Assembly (NCBI GenBank): GCA_949316235.1
Contig: OX438748.1
Span: 29,940,836-30,004,835, forward strand
Reading direction: 5' to 3'
Length of the DNA stretch: 64,000 bases
Source of the DNA: Oegoconia quadripuncta
Lineage: Eukaryota; Arthropoda; Insecta; Lepidoptera; Autostichidae
In this document: piece after piece, positions 54,942 to 64,000 of the stretch
Position numbering within the stretch: position 1 is the stretch's first letter
How the letters are laid out: every line of letters begins with the position of its first letter
The notes under the pieces: model-generated
Seen by the model: the letters and a program-made list of their open reading frames with translations, nothing else
What the model was told of the DNA's origin: nothing
The model's database searches: none
Program-made: the position numbers and the translations under genes

Positions 54942-55109
54942 AACCGTCTTATTCATAAAAAATTACAAACGCTTTATAAGCCTGTTTTAGTTAAAGTATG
55001 TTTTGTCTCTGTCGTTCATAAGGAAATGTTGCAATGAAAGAAAGTGATAAAACATACTATAACTAAAACAGGCTTATAAAGCATTGTAAATTATTTTGAA
55101 TAAGAGGGT
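54942..55109. mobile_element. palindromic TIR element, 168 bp
   Basis: ACCGTCTTATTCATAAAAAA... and TTATAAGCCTGTTTTAGTTA at the left have complements TAACTAAAACAGGCTTATAA and GAATAAGAGGGT at the right; arms about 62 bp. Confidence 0.85.
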
Positions 55110-55514
55110 AAGCATTTACTTACATTAAAATTATTGCTATTAAATTTAAACAGGCGGTCACATAACACATACGACCATTAAAAACCATGTGAAAGCAAAT
55201 TGATGGATTGATTGATTGACATTACGTATCAATCGGACATAAACCAATTTGGACACTACAATCTTAATATACGAACAGTACAATATCGATTGATATTTCA
55301 GTATCGGCGGTCGTTCGTTTTGTATATCGAAGGTGGAATATAGGGGGATGTACGATATAAATTTAGTGAAAATGTGATGATGCACTCCAGGGATAGAGAA
55401 CGGAATTTTATTGATATCGGCTATTTTGACAATATTTTGAAGTTCGGTCATTTTGTCAAAGTACGTTCAAGTTATATCGCTATTTGAAAGAGATGAAGCA
55501 ACACGTGAATTCTG

Positions 55515-55600
55515 ATTTATCATCATCATCATATCAGCCCCTAGGACGTCCTCCGCTGAACATAGGCCTCCCCCATATTTATCCATTGCGGTCGGTTGGA
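55515..55600 (+). mobile_element. LINE (RTE-like) 3'-end scrap
   Basis: ATCATCATCATATCAGCCCC, TAGGACGTCCTCCGCTGAAC, ATAGGCCTCCCCC, the reversed RTE end also seen at 51290-51430. Confidence 0.65.
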
Positions 55601-56451
55601 AAGTGAATGGACGTCATATGCTATGGTTGCCGGTATATATAGTCCAGGGAAAATACGTTTAGACCTCGGAAAAACGCATAACCGCGATTTTCTGAAACAT
55701 TTAATCAAAGTGTTGTAAATGTAGTAACAAGTGCCAAAAATTAAACATTTGTAAGAAACGCAACCTATATATTTTTCCAAATAAGTTAGTTGAAAAATGT
55801 CTTTCTTAAAAAAGAAATGCTCAATTTATGAGTATTTTTTTTGATTCAAAACATTTAGGGACATCATTACAAAATATTAGTTCTCATTTTTATTTCTTAA
55901 GCAATTTTATTTCGAGCTGCAGCTCGATGACATTTTCAGCTTAAAACACATGCATGCCTAACTATACATGCTTAGTTTTTTTCCATCAATAAGTTAACTG
56001 TGTTTAAAAAGTCTACCTACGGCTTTGCCAGCATGCTTATAGAGAGAAATAACTAAATATTTGTCACTGGAGAGGCACCGGTCTTGGACACAGAATAGGT
56101 CACTATCTTAGGAAATGCACTCACATAATATTTCTCGGTCAAAATGAATTTCTTGGCATTTGCCCAGCTTGACGCCATGAGACAGCTTTGATTTCATCTG
56201 CAGGTGTGCACTTCTTAATCACCGGTATAGTGTTGGTGGCAGCCACCTACGGTAACACTGTAAGGTGTAGGTATACATAAAATTGTATGTTATAGGATAT
56301 TGTGATAATCAAGATAATCGAACCGCCAAACATTTGCAAGTCAACCGACTTCAGTCAGGTTCCACTTTCTGAATGTAAATTCTTGATTCGTTAGTGTAAA
56401 TACCAAACTAGCTATATGTATTATAATAATAATATAATAATAATATTTGAT
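55601..56451. other. intergenic stretch, nothing recognised
   Basis: AT-rich without repeat relatives that I could place. Confidence 0.4.
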
Positions 56452-56661
56452 GCACTTACACCAATCATCTATCAAATTAAGCAAAGCTTGTACTATGGAT
56501 ACTAGATAACGGATAAACATACATAAATATTTATAAAAACATCCATGAATCGGGAATAAATGTTCGTATTCATCATACAAACATTTACCCCTCGCGGAAT
56601 TCGAACCCGCAACCGTTGGTTTCGCTGACAGGGTCACTATCCACTACACCAATCGGTCGTA
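56452..56661 (-). mobile_element. SINE family B, near full length
   Basis: TGCACTTACACCAATCATCT to CACTACACCAATCGGTCGT; B box GGAATTCGAACCCGC reversed. Confidence 0.9.
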
Positions 56662-56891
56662 TGCATTTCAAACGGCCTGTAAGATATAATTTGTGACCAC
56701 GCGAGCGCGAGGTATAAAGGAGACAGATTAACTATAAAATGTTCAAGTGCGAAGGAGATTGAATGTACTGAAATATCGAATATTGGTTAGTTGAGTTTGT
56801 GCGTCAGGTTAGATAGGTGCGAAAGGAATAGATTGAGTAACCGTCGCTTGATAAACTTTAACTTACAACACAAACACTCCTCCACTTCATA

Positions 56892-57035
56892 ATTGGTGAC
56901 CGATTGGTGTAGTGGATAACCCTGTCAGCTGTTATGTATGTTAATCCGTTATCTAGTTTCCATAGCACAAGCTTTGCATAGTTTGGTGACTAGATGATTG
57001 GTGTAAGTGTCCGAAATATTTATTTATTTATTATT
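56892..57035 (+). mobile_element. SINE family B with core deletion
   Basis: GTGACCGATTGGTGTAGTGG joins ...CCCTGTCAGC directly to TTATGTATGTTAATCCGTTA; head B box and core are missing. Confidence 0.85.
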
Positions 57036-57454
57036 ATTATAATGTCCTACAACTCCTACTTTACCTTACTAAATTCTAGAACGAAGCATATCTACATAAG
57101 TACTGGCCAGACACAAACTACCCACCTTATTTTTTTTAAAGGCCGTAGAGTTCATCACTTAACTGTTGATCCTGATAAGTTGATACAGTTCCCAACTAAA
57201 ATACAATGGCGCCTGCATTCTATTGTGCCTATTATGTGCTCTTGCTTCCTCGGACCACAGTGTAGTAACGGACACGCAGTAGCTGAAAGTCATAAACGTC
57301 CTTAAAAATAATGCCGACTTCTTAGCTGTTAGTTTAGCATTGAGGAGTCCAGAGAGGTAGTGCGCCCCAGATGGGTATTTGTGAAGGCAACCTACCTACT
57401 ATTCTGTCTAGTCTAGTATACCTAACAACTGACTGAAAATTGACTGAATTTTAC
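57036..57454. other. intergenic stretch, nothing recognised
   Basis: Holds an open frame to 57305 without a recognisable domain; no repeat relative seen. Confidence 0.4.
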
Positions 57455-57645
57455 TGAAAAAGCGGTTACTTTAAAAATTAACGCAGCCTATACTTAACTT
57501 AATGTTATCCGATAATACACACAAAGTTTAGCTAAATTTGGATTTGCCGTTCCCAAAAAAAAAAACAAAAATGTTTGTATGGAGAAAACAGTCTTAATGA
57601 AATTCTTCATAGAAAACGCCAATTTCATAGGTTAGGACTTAATAG
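57455..57645 (-). mobile_element. TIR element family T1, half copy
   Basis: Matches the right half of 196-617 (AAAATTAACGCAGCCTATAC to CCAATTTCATAGGTTAGGAC) and lies 90 bp from the mariner. Confidence 0.82.
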
Positions 57646-57735
57646 TTGAAACAAAAAACCAATGCCGCAATGAGTTATGACCCATTTGTGCTATTGCGGT
57701 ACACAGTCTTTGTATTATTATGTACATTCAGTGTA

Positions 57736-59003
57736 CTAAGTATCGGGAATTTGTCAATAAAACAAAAAATACAAATTATTCATCTAAATTTATTTTATCG
57801 CCTTCAAAGTAGGCCCCATCGCTTGCAATACAACATCTCCACCGCTTCACCCAGTCTTCCATACATTTTTCATAGGCTATTTGCGGTATGGCCTTTAGCT
57901 CATTCAGCGAATTTTCTTTTATGGCTTCTATCGACTCAAAACGTTTTCCTCGAAGTGGTAATTTTAACTTGGGAAATAAAAAAAAGTCAGACGGAGCCAT
58001 ATCAGGTGAATACGGTGCTTGGTCGAGAACTTTTGTTGAATTTTTCGCTAAAAACTCTTTCACTATAATGGCTGTGTGTGATGGTGCATTATCATGGTGC
58101 AGCATCCATGAGTTGTGTTGCCACAAATCTGGACGTTTTCGGCGGATACTCTCACGCAAACGCTTCATGACGCCTAAATAATATTCTTCATTCACTGTTT
58201 CTCCCTCTGGAAGGAATTCGGAGTGAACCACACCACGGTAGTCAAAAAAAACTGTCAGCATCACCTTGATTTTGGAGCGACTTTGCCGCGGTTTTTTGGG
58301 TTTCGGCTCGTTTTCGAGACGCCATTCTGAAGACTGTTGGCTTGTTTGCATGTCGTACTCATAAACCCATGTCTCGTCGCCAGTTATTATACGTTTCATA
58401 AAGGTTGGATCCGTAGATGCTTTCGCTGCGCTTTTTGAACAAAATTGAGCTCTTTTGGAACTAGTCGAGCGGCGACGCGTTTCATGCCTAAAATGTCAAT
58501 GAGAATGTTGTGGACGGACTTAAAAGATATGTTCACCTCACTAGCCAACTCTCTCAGACTCATACGTCGATTTTCGAGCACTAGCTTCTTGATTCTGTCG
58601 ATGTTTTCTTTGGTCGTAGCGGTTGAAGGTCTACCAGAACGAGGCAAGTCTACTACTACTTCTCGGCCTTCTTTAAAAGCCTTATACCATTCATAAGCCC
58701 TTGTTTTCGATATACACGATTCGCCGTAGGTATTTCGCAACATTTTTAGTGATTCACCACATGAAATATCATTTGAAACACAAAATTTAAGGCACACTCT
58801 TTGTTCAACAATATTTTCCATTGTAAAAATCGCCGAGGACTCAAAACTATGACCAACAAAAAGTGTAGTTTAAAACAAATTAAATGACAGATCCCGCTCA
58901 AATTTTGCGCGCTAAATCAGTACAGTGCTACCAACATGCAGTAAAAAAATTAGAACGACCTCTTTTACGCGGGTCTTTTTATTGACATATTCCCGATACT
59001 TTT
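57736..59003 (-). mobile_element. mariner transposon, 1268 bp, TA duplication
   Basis: Ends CTAAGTATCGGGAATTTGTC and the complement of AAAAGTATCGGGAATATGTC, about 27 bp of inverted repeat. TA flanks at 57734-57735 and 59004-59005. Length fits a full-size mariner. Carries the disrupted transposase on -. Confidence 0.93.
57776..58821 (-). pseudogene. mariner transposase, broken by one internal deletion
   Basis: The first frame (58821-58396) starts MENIVEQRVCLKFCVSNDIS and holds the paired HTH DNA-binding domains with LPRSGRPST between them and GMKRVAARLVPK. The second frame (to 57776) holds MKRIITGDETWVYEYD, HHDNAPSHT and YSPDMAPSDFFLFPKL, the DD34D catalytic triad, ending EGDKINLDE. The frames meet at about 58400-58440, where roughly a dozen residues expected between VQKAQR and STDPTFMKR are missing, a deletion not divisible by three. 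No other stop is needed to explain its loss. Confidence 0.93.
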
Positions 59004-59719
59004 TACACAGAGTAGTATGTGTGTGAACGCAGTGCCGTAAATAAATGCTTTATCTATATACGCTTATGAAGTTATGCTACTGCCATTATTACATTGAAAT
59101 GTGGCCGAAGGTCATCCCATTGTTATAAAGACGTTATGAGGGAGAAGTTGCCCTTTGACCGTAATGGCGGGAACTGAGGGAGATATTTTTTGTAAGTTAA
59201 ATTTTTTTAGAGAATTTTGGGGAAGGTTTCCTTTTCACATATTTAAGTAACGACCTCTTTAGAATTATTGAAATTATTCTGCCGCAGTTGTAAGGATTAG
59301 AGGGAAAATGATTTGTTAGTGATAATGTAATAACTATGGAATGATGATAATAATGGCTGTAACACTTACAGTTGCCCGAATTACATATATACATACCTAC
59401 ATAACGTCACGACCACGACCCAAATGGGGTGTCAGAGATATCCCAAACAACAATGTTTGGGTGTTCCAAACATTAAAAGTTTAATGATTGAAACGACATC
59501 CACGGTTCACTTTATGAAACACTGACATGACGGGGGGTGAGCCCATCGCCATTGAGATGCATATCTATAGATGTTATTTAGTGGAAAGTCCCGTAGTCCC
59601 CTTTTACGACACCCACGGGAAGAAACGGGTTGGTTTTATTCTATTTGAGTGCCGAAACCAGCACGAATTATTTTAACATAATAAGACAGCTCTATTTTTA
59701 CGATTACCGTAAATCTCTT
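59004..59719. other. intergenic stretch, nothing recognised
   Basis: 59410-59660 is loosely similar to 54450-54700 (CCACGGTTCAC, GTGAGC, CCATCGCC/TATCGCCGTTGA, TTTACGAYACCCACGGGAAG), suggesting one more dispersed repeat. Confidence 0.45.
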
Positions 59720-59925
59720 GTCCTAGGTAGCAATGTCTCTACAACTCAACTTCATGAATGGAGTTCCCAACTGATATTGGTGTGGATACGACACGGGCCT
59801 TCGCCATAATTGGGATACTCCATTGAGGTCTTTGAGCACAGTACCGAGGTCCTCCATTGGTTCTGCAATGACTTTAATGTCGTCGCATACCGAAGCTGAG
59901 TGATATACCGTCATTGATATTGATA
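59720..59925 (-). pseudogene. RTE-type reverse transcriptase remnant (palm DD region)
   Basis: Reads VCDDIKVIAEPMEDLGTVLK then DLNGVSQLWRR, matching (Y/F)ADDIVVxAESxEDLxxMLxDLNxVS of RTE elements, with the catalytic box decayed to VCDD. Confidence 0.75.
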
Positions 59926-59926
59926 T

Positions 59927-60165
59927 TGGTAGGTGGTAGGGCATTTTAAATGTCCGCCTGGCTAGCTACCACCATCTTATCTAAATCTGCCGCCAAGCAA
60001 CAATGTTAATAGCATTGTTGTGTTCCGGTTGTGTCAGAGATAAGATTGCCAGTCCCCAAATGTGTTGGGGTTCCCGGGTCAGTACGCTTCCACTTCGACC
60101 TCATCTTCATTTAACATCAGGTGTGATCGGGGTCAAGTACCAATCCGTTCTGCATAAAAAAAAAA
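59927..60165 (+). mobile_element. SINE family A, headless copy inserted in an RTE remnant
   Basis: GGTAGGTGGTAGGGCATTTT to GTTCTGCATAAAAAAAAA. It separates RT pieces 59720-59925 and 60500-60830. Confidence 0.88.
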
Positions 60166-60266
60166 CTCCGAATCTTAGACATTCCACGAGTTTGAAGCTC
60201 GTACAGTGTGGTAATCCCGCCTCCACATTCGTCTCACTATAAGTCCTATATATGTATAAGCTTGGA

Positions 60267-60380
60267 TCAACAGTGGTACACGTCGCGGTGCCTACTGAAG
60301 GTAGACGGTGCCCTCCGTATCTTTATTGCTAACTTGGACTTCAGACTAATTAAAGAAAGAAATAGGGAGTGTACGCTGGA
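60267..60380 (+). pseudogene. fragment encoding repeated peptide DQQWYTSRCLLKVDG
   Basis: Reads DQQWYTSRCLLKVDGALRIF then IANLDFRLIKERNREC; homologue of 52800-52895. Confidence 0.55.
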
Positions 60381-60499
60381 AAAGAAGTTTCCCACTTCCT
60401 CCCTCGGCAAATGGGAGTATAGCCAATTAAATGCGAAATGACATTAGTACCAACTCTATAGCGAAGGAGGTCATGTGAAGCGCGACCCCTGTCTTCGTA

Positions 60500-60830
60500 T
60501 ACATCACGGACTGCGCCTAGAGAGTCTTATTGGGAGAGAAGTCCAAACCTGTTCCTCTGTCCCGAATCCCTGATCAACTCTAAACACATCCGTTTCAGTG
60601 TGGCAGTGAACGGTTTTGGAGAGATAACATCTCCCTGCCACATACCAATGAAGTGGAATTAACTTCGTGCTTAGATCCTGAACACGGATCGACATGTTAG
60701 CGTTTCTGTACAAACATATTTCAACGTACGGATTGTCAATATGGCACTGTTGGAGAGACTGCATTGATCGAATCAAAGGCCTTCTCAAAGTTCACGAACA
60801 TTAAACATAAAGGCAAGTTGTAATCCGTTG
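60500..60830 (-). pseudogene. RTE-type reverse transcriptase remnant (fingers/palm)
   Basis: In two frames: FEKAFDSI near 60785, RVQDLSTKLIPL near 60680, then LKRMCLELIRDSGQRNRF near 60600. The order matches the RT region that precedes the ADD box. Several stops and a shift. Confidence 0.75.
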
Positions 60831-61051
60831 TAGCTTTTAGAATAATGTTTTGTAATGTGTTTTTTATCACTGGAATTTCCTTTGAAATTTGCAGTCGGGA
60901 GTGGGACATAGTTACTTTTTCATAATACTTTTTGACAAAGTTGGTACCTAATTAAAATTTCACCGAACTATCCGACCTCTGTGTGAGTAACAGACTAATT
61001 ATGATCCTGTGTATTTCTGTAAGCTCCTACCTGGTTCACTAGTTAGATAAA

Positions 61052-61230
61052 TAATAAATAAATAACGAATATCCTTAAACATACACACAGCGCCATCTAG
61101 TTGCACAGTAAGCAACTATAGGCTTGTGTTGTGGATACCAGATGGTTGATATACTACATAAATACATTTTTTTTTGTAAATAAATACTTATTATAAATGA
61201 ACATCCATAACTCGGATACATATCAATAAG
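61052..61230 (-). mobile_element. SINE family C, tail half
   Basis: CACACAGCGCCATCTAGTTG, AGCAACTATAGGCTTGTGTT, ACCAGATGGTTGATATACTA, then the core end; head missing. Confidence 0.85.
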
Positions 61231-62423
61231 ATATATTATATCACAGACGTTACAAGTTACGGACGAAATATTTGACAGAACTCTAAAATAATCAAAAACT
61301 GTTTTTATGTGTGTTTTTTATTAATATTTTTATTATTTAACATTACATTATATAACATTAATAGATTTTGTTTAACTTTGTGTGAAATTTTGATAAATTT
61401 TATTTTACTATGGCAGCCTTTTAGTAGTTTTTTTTCATTAAGGGAGCCGATGGCAAATACATCAAATTGTTGAGGACCAGAACGTGGCCCCGCATACTTC
61501 ATTGTCTGTGGCATTGTAGAAATCTTGTAGCGTACAAACGTGTTTTCGCGCCCCCACTTTGGCTTCGGCGCACATTTTGAGTATGGGTGGACCAGATAAT
61601 GCAAGTAACCCTATTTACGTCTGGAGGAAGGAAATTAGCCAGTGCTGTGCCGGAATCTTTGAATGAGCTAGATATGGGGATGTTCGCATTATGTATCTTC
61701 TATTTCTAATTATTACATTAGGTATCAAAAGTGTGGCACACTTGGTTTCATACAACATGACCTTTTTGTATATTTGAGTGCTGTAGTATAACCAAAAAAA
61801 AAACATCCAAATATCGCGATAGTTTCGGCTCAGTGTGGCATAAACTGCGAAGGTGCGTGCTTTTACCCCGAATGACTCTATTTGCTGTCAAAAAAAGATT
61901 GTAAATCAATTCAACCGCTGAGGTCCTTGCAGGTATCACTACTTTAATGAATATACAGGTTTAACCTACTTCCATATCCGAGGAACATTCAGGTCAAGGA
62001 AATAGTTAAATTTGTTTATGACTAAAACATTTTAAAATGCATACATACATGAATGAAATGTGCATTTCAAAATATGCGCATATTCCGGTTGGTAATCGAA
62101 CTATGCCACGCTAGGATGTCACGGAGGTAGTCTTTTAATAAAACATATACTACATCGAATATCGAACTTAATTTGGAGAAGGCAGATTAGAAGAGTATTA
62201 TCCGAAGATAATACTGCTGATGACGAATTATCAAGCAACATACTTAAATGACAAGTTATTTATTACACTTTCATTTATAAAACAGTGTATGCAATATCCG
62301 TAAAAACTGGCTAAGCGCGTGTTAGATTATGCGCAGTAGAAATCAGCTATAATACTGTGACAATTTTACTTTAAATTACGTTATCAAAGTAATATAATCA
62401 TCTGAACAGCCACAAGACTGTTT
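61231..62423. other. intergenic stretch, nothing recognised
   Basis: AT-rich; open frames of 63-99 codons on - have no recognisable domain. Confidence 0.4.
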
Positions 62424-62605
62424 GGTTGGTGGTAGGGCATTTTCTGCCCGGCCGCCAAGCTGCAATGTTAATAGCATTTTTGTGTTCCGGTTGTCAGAGA
62501 TAAGATAGCCAATCCCCCAAATGTGTTGGGGTTTCCGAGTCAGTACGCTTCCACCTTCGACCTCATCTTCACTTAACATCAGGTGTGATTGAGGTCAAGT
62601 AAAAA
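62424..62605 (+). mobile_element. SINE family A, headless copy with a small deletion
   Basis: TTGGTTGGTGGTAGGGCATT, then TGCCGCCAAGCTGCAATG-type body, to TGAGGTCAAGTAAAAAAAAA. Confidence 0.87.
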
Positions 62606-62794
62606 AAAAGAAAAAAAGACGTCTACTAATGTACATTGGCGTCGCTAGTTGAATATGGCTTGCATCTTGCCACCTTTATTACTTCCTTAATCTACATTGT
62701 GCATGTATTTCCTCGCTAGAACCTCAATCACCCAGCGGCAATCGGTTCTCCAAGCTATGTGCCCTGCCAACGACCACTTTAACTAATCCGCTGG

Positions 62795-62945
62795 GCTTTT
62801 TTTTATGATATACTGGATACTAGTTTGGCCTGATGGAAAGTGACGATGTGGTCGAAGATGAAGCATTCGATGCCTATTCACTTTGCTTTTGAAGTTCTCA
62901 AGGTTGTAGGATTCAGGAAAGACTAACGCAGGGAGGGATGCCTTG
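62795..62945 (-). mobile_element. 5'-truncated LINE with poly(A)
   Basis: The - strand reads LPALVFPESYNLENFKSK and HLRPHRHFPSGQ, ending in A8; same family as 49344-49522. Confidence 0.75.
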
Positions 62946-63363
62946 GCTGTTCGTATTATGAATGAAGAGTCGAACTTCTTTGTCGATGATTTTCATTCTT
63001 CTACGGATTACGGATTCCTGATTCGATTTCTCGGTGACTACGTTTTCAGTGCTACTCAATCACAAGCCTATTTAAAGATATTGATGCTCAATTAATGAGC
63101 AACGCAACTACAAGTGCAAATTTTGTCCGTGTATTGTCTTCACGGGCACTTTATCCGTTTCACCACTATAGGTGCGCTCTTCGCAAGACGTTTGGGGTCC
63201 GAATACCTTACCGTGAAGCCGTGATTGGCTACAAACACTACAATGTTGAGTAATTTTAACACACTACTAACATATAAATAAATAATGGGTTATAAAACTC
63301 TTTGTAAAGATTTTCGGTGTCACGAAGCGTTCTTTGTTATTTTCTGTGAACTTATAAAGTTCA
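62946..63363. other. intergenic stretch, nothing recognised
   Basis: No ORF or repeat relative found. Confidence 0.4.
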
Positions 63364-63525
63364 CTAGCTTACCGCCCGCGGCTTCGCACGCTTGGAATTT
63401 CTTTATCGCGGACTCTTAACTTGGCCCAACTTGCTTCCGGTACCAAAGCATGTATGCATATCTCTTCTGATACTAACAAAGTTCATCTCACTCCCTAGGA
63501 GATTGCCGTGCTGTATAACAAAAGT
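63364..63525 (-). mobile_element. Helitron 3' end (right end lies at the low coordinate)
   Basis: Read on -: GTGCGAAGCCGCGGGCGGTA then AGCTAG and T, the hairpin and CTAG|T terminus of small moth Helitrons (CTAG at 63364-63367). The 5' end was not found; the upper limit is arbitrary. Confidence 0.6.
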
Positions 63526-63527
63526 TG

Positions 63528-63712
63528 AGTATACCGAATTACACTACCCCGAAAAACGTTTGACCCAAGAACGTTTGATCGAATTCCGAGTACATTGCGG
63601 AGTTTGTTCATCATTAAATCTTTTTATTAAAACCAACTCCACAATGTACTCGTAATTCGATCAACCGTTCGTCGGTCAAACGTGTTTCGGGGTAGTGTAA
63701 TTCGGTATACCA
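63528..63712. mobile_element. palindromic TIR element, 185 bp
   Basis: TATACCGAATTACACTACCC through CGAATTCCGAGTACATTGCG at the left, near-perfect complement at the right; arms about 77 bp, spacer about 30. It produces the same short peptide (TELHYPE-RLT-ERLIE) from opposite strands. Confidence 0.88.
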
Positions 63713-64000
63713 TAGCAAACTCCATAAAAGTGTACAAATTTGCGCCAGCGTTCTATCGCGCTTCTTCGTGTAGGTAGAGAACATTGTTCTACAGTTTTCC
63801 CGTTGCAATATGGGAAAACATATATCATGTATTTTCAGGTGAATCATCAAACGAAAAATTAAAATTTACATGTTGGTTGGATTTCTTTACTAGGAGCGTA
63901 ATTAGAAGTAGTTACAGCCAGGAGACAGGCGCTGGAGGTTGTTTCTGATGTCATTCAAATGATGATGATGATGATACAGCAGTATACTGTAGATCAAACA

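Noticed and set aside
57888..58181. Open frames on + between 57646 and 58696
   Set aside because: They are the opposite strand of the mariner transposase.

Overview
The window looks like a lepidopteran (moth or butterfly) chromosome: AT-rich, full of short interspersed elements with tRNA-like heads, LINE 3' ends with short tandem tails, Helitrons, a mariner and many foldback/TIR elements. Only one host protein-coding gene is visible. All calls come from reading the sequence; no database search was run.

The gene is the 3' two thirds of a laccase-type multicopper oxidase on the + strand. Five coding exons (30-153, 30600-30711, 31750-31852, 39746-39932, 41227-41972) join in frame with GT/AG borders into about 423 residues, including the copper motifs HPFHLHGH and HCHIEFH and a hydrophobic C-terminus that looks like a GPI-anchor signal. 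The 5' part lies upstream. The introns are 30.4, 1.0, 7.9 and 1.3 kb. From 42.3 kb to the end I find no host gene, only repeats.

Layout. 0-18 kb (intron 1): a TIR element, a SINE, a Helitron (4583-7276) with a helicase remnant and long internal tandem repeats, a 153-bp satellite, LINE remnants, a GC-rich LINE with a 14-bp target duplication, and a 566-bp foldback. 18.5-22.4 kb (intron 1): a non-coding tract made almost entirely of small hairpins. 22.6-30.6 kb: SINE, LINE tails and a TIR element with a CpG-rich core. 30.6-42.3 kb: the last four exons separated by repeats. 42.3-64 kb: repeats, including a mariner (57736-59003), nested LINE/SINE insertions and several palindromic elements.

The most unusual object is the 18.5-22.4 kb tract. 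Repeated hairpins keep their pairing while their stem sequences differ. Many pairs that would be A-C mismatches on the + strand become G-U wobbles on the - strand. A six-unit array carries UNCG tetraloops (UACG, once UUCG) only when read on the - strand. A two-helix motif keeps an almost invariant loop while its inner stem is completely replaced. Together these suggest a long structured RNA, or a retroelement built from one, transcribed antisense to the oxidase gene. I do not recognise it as a known family.
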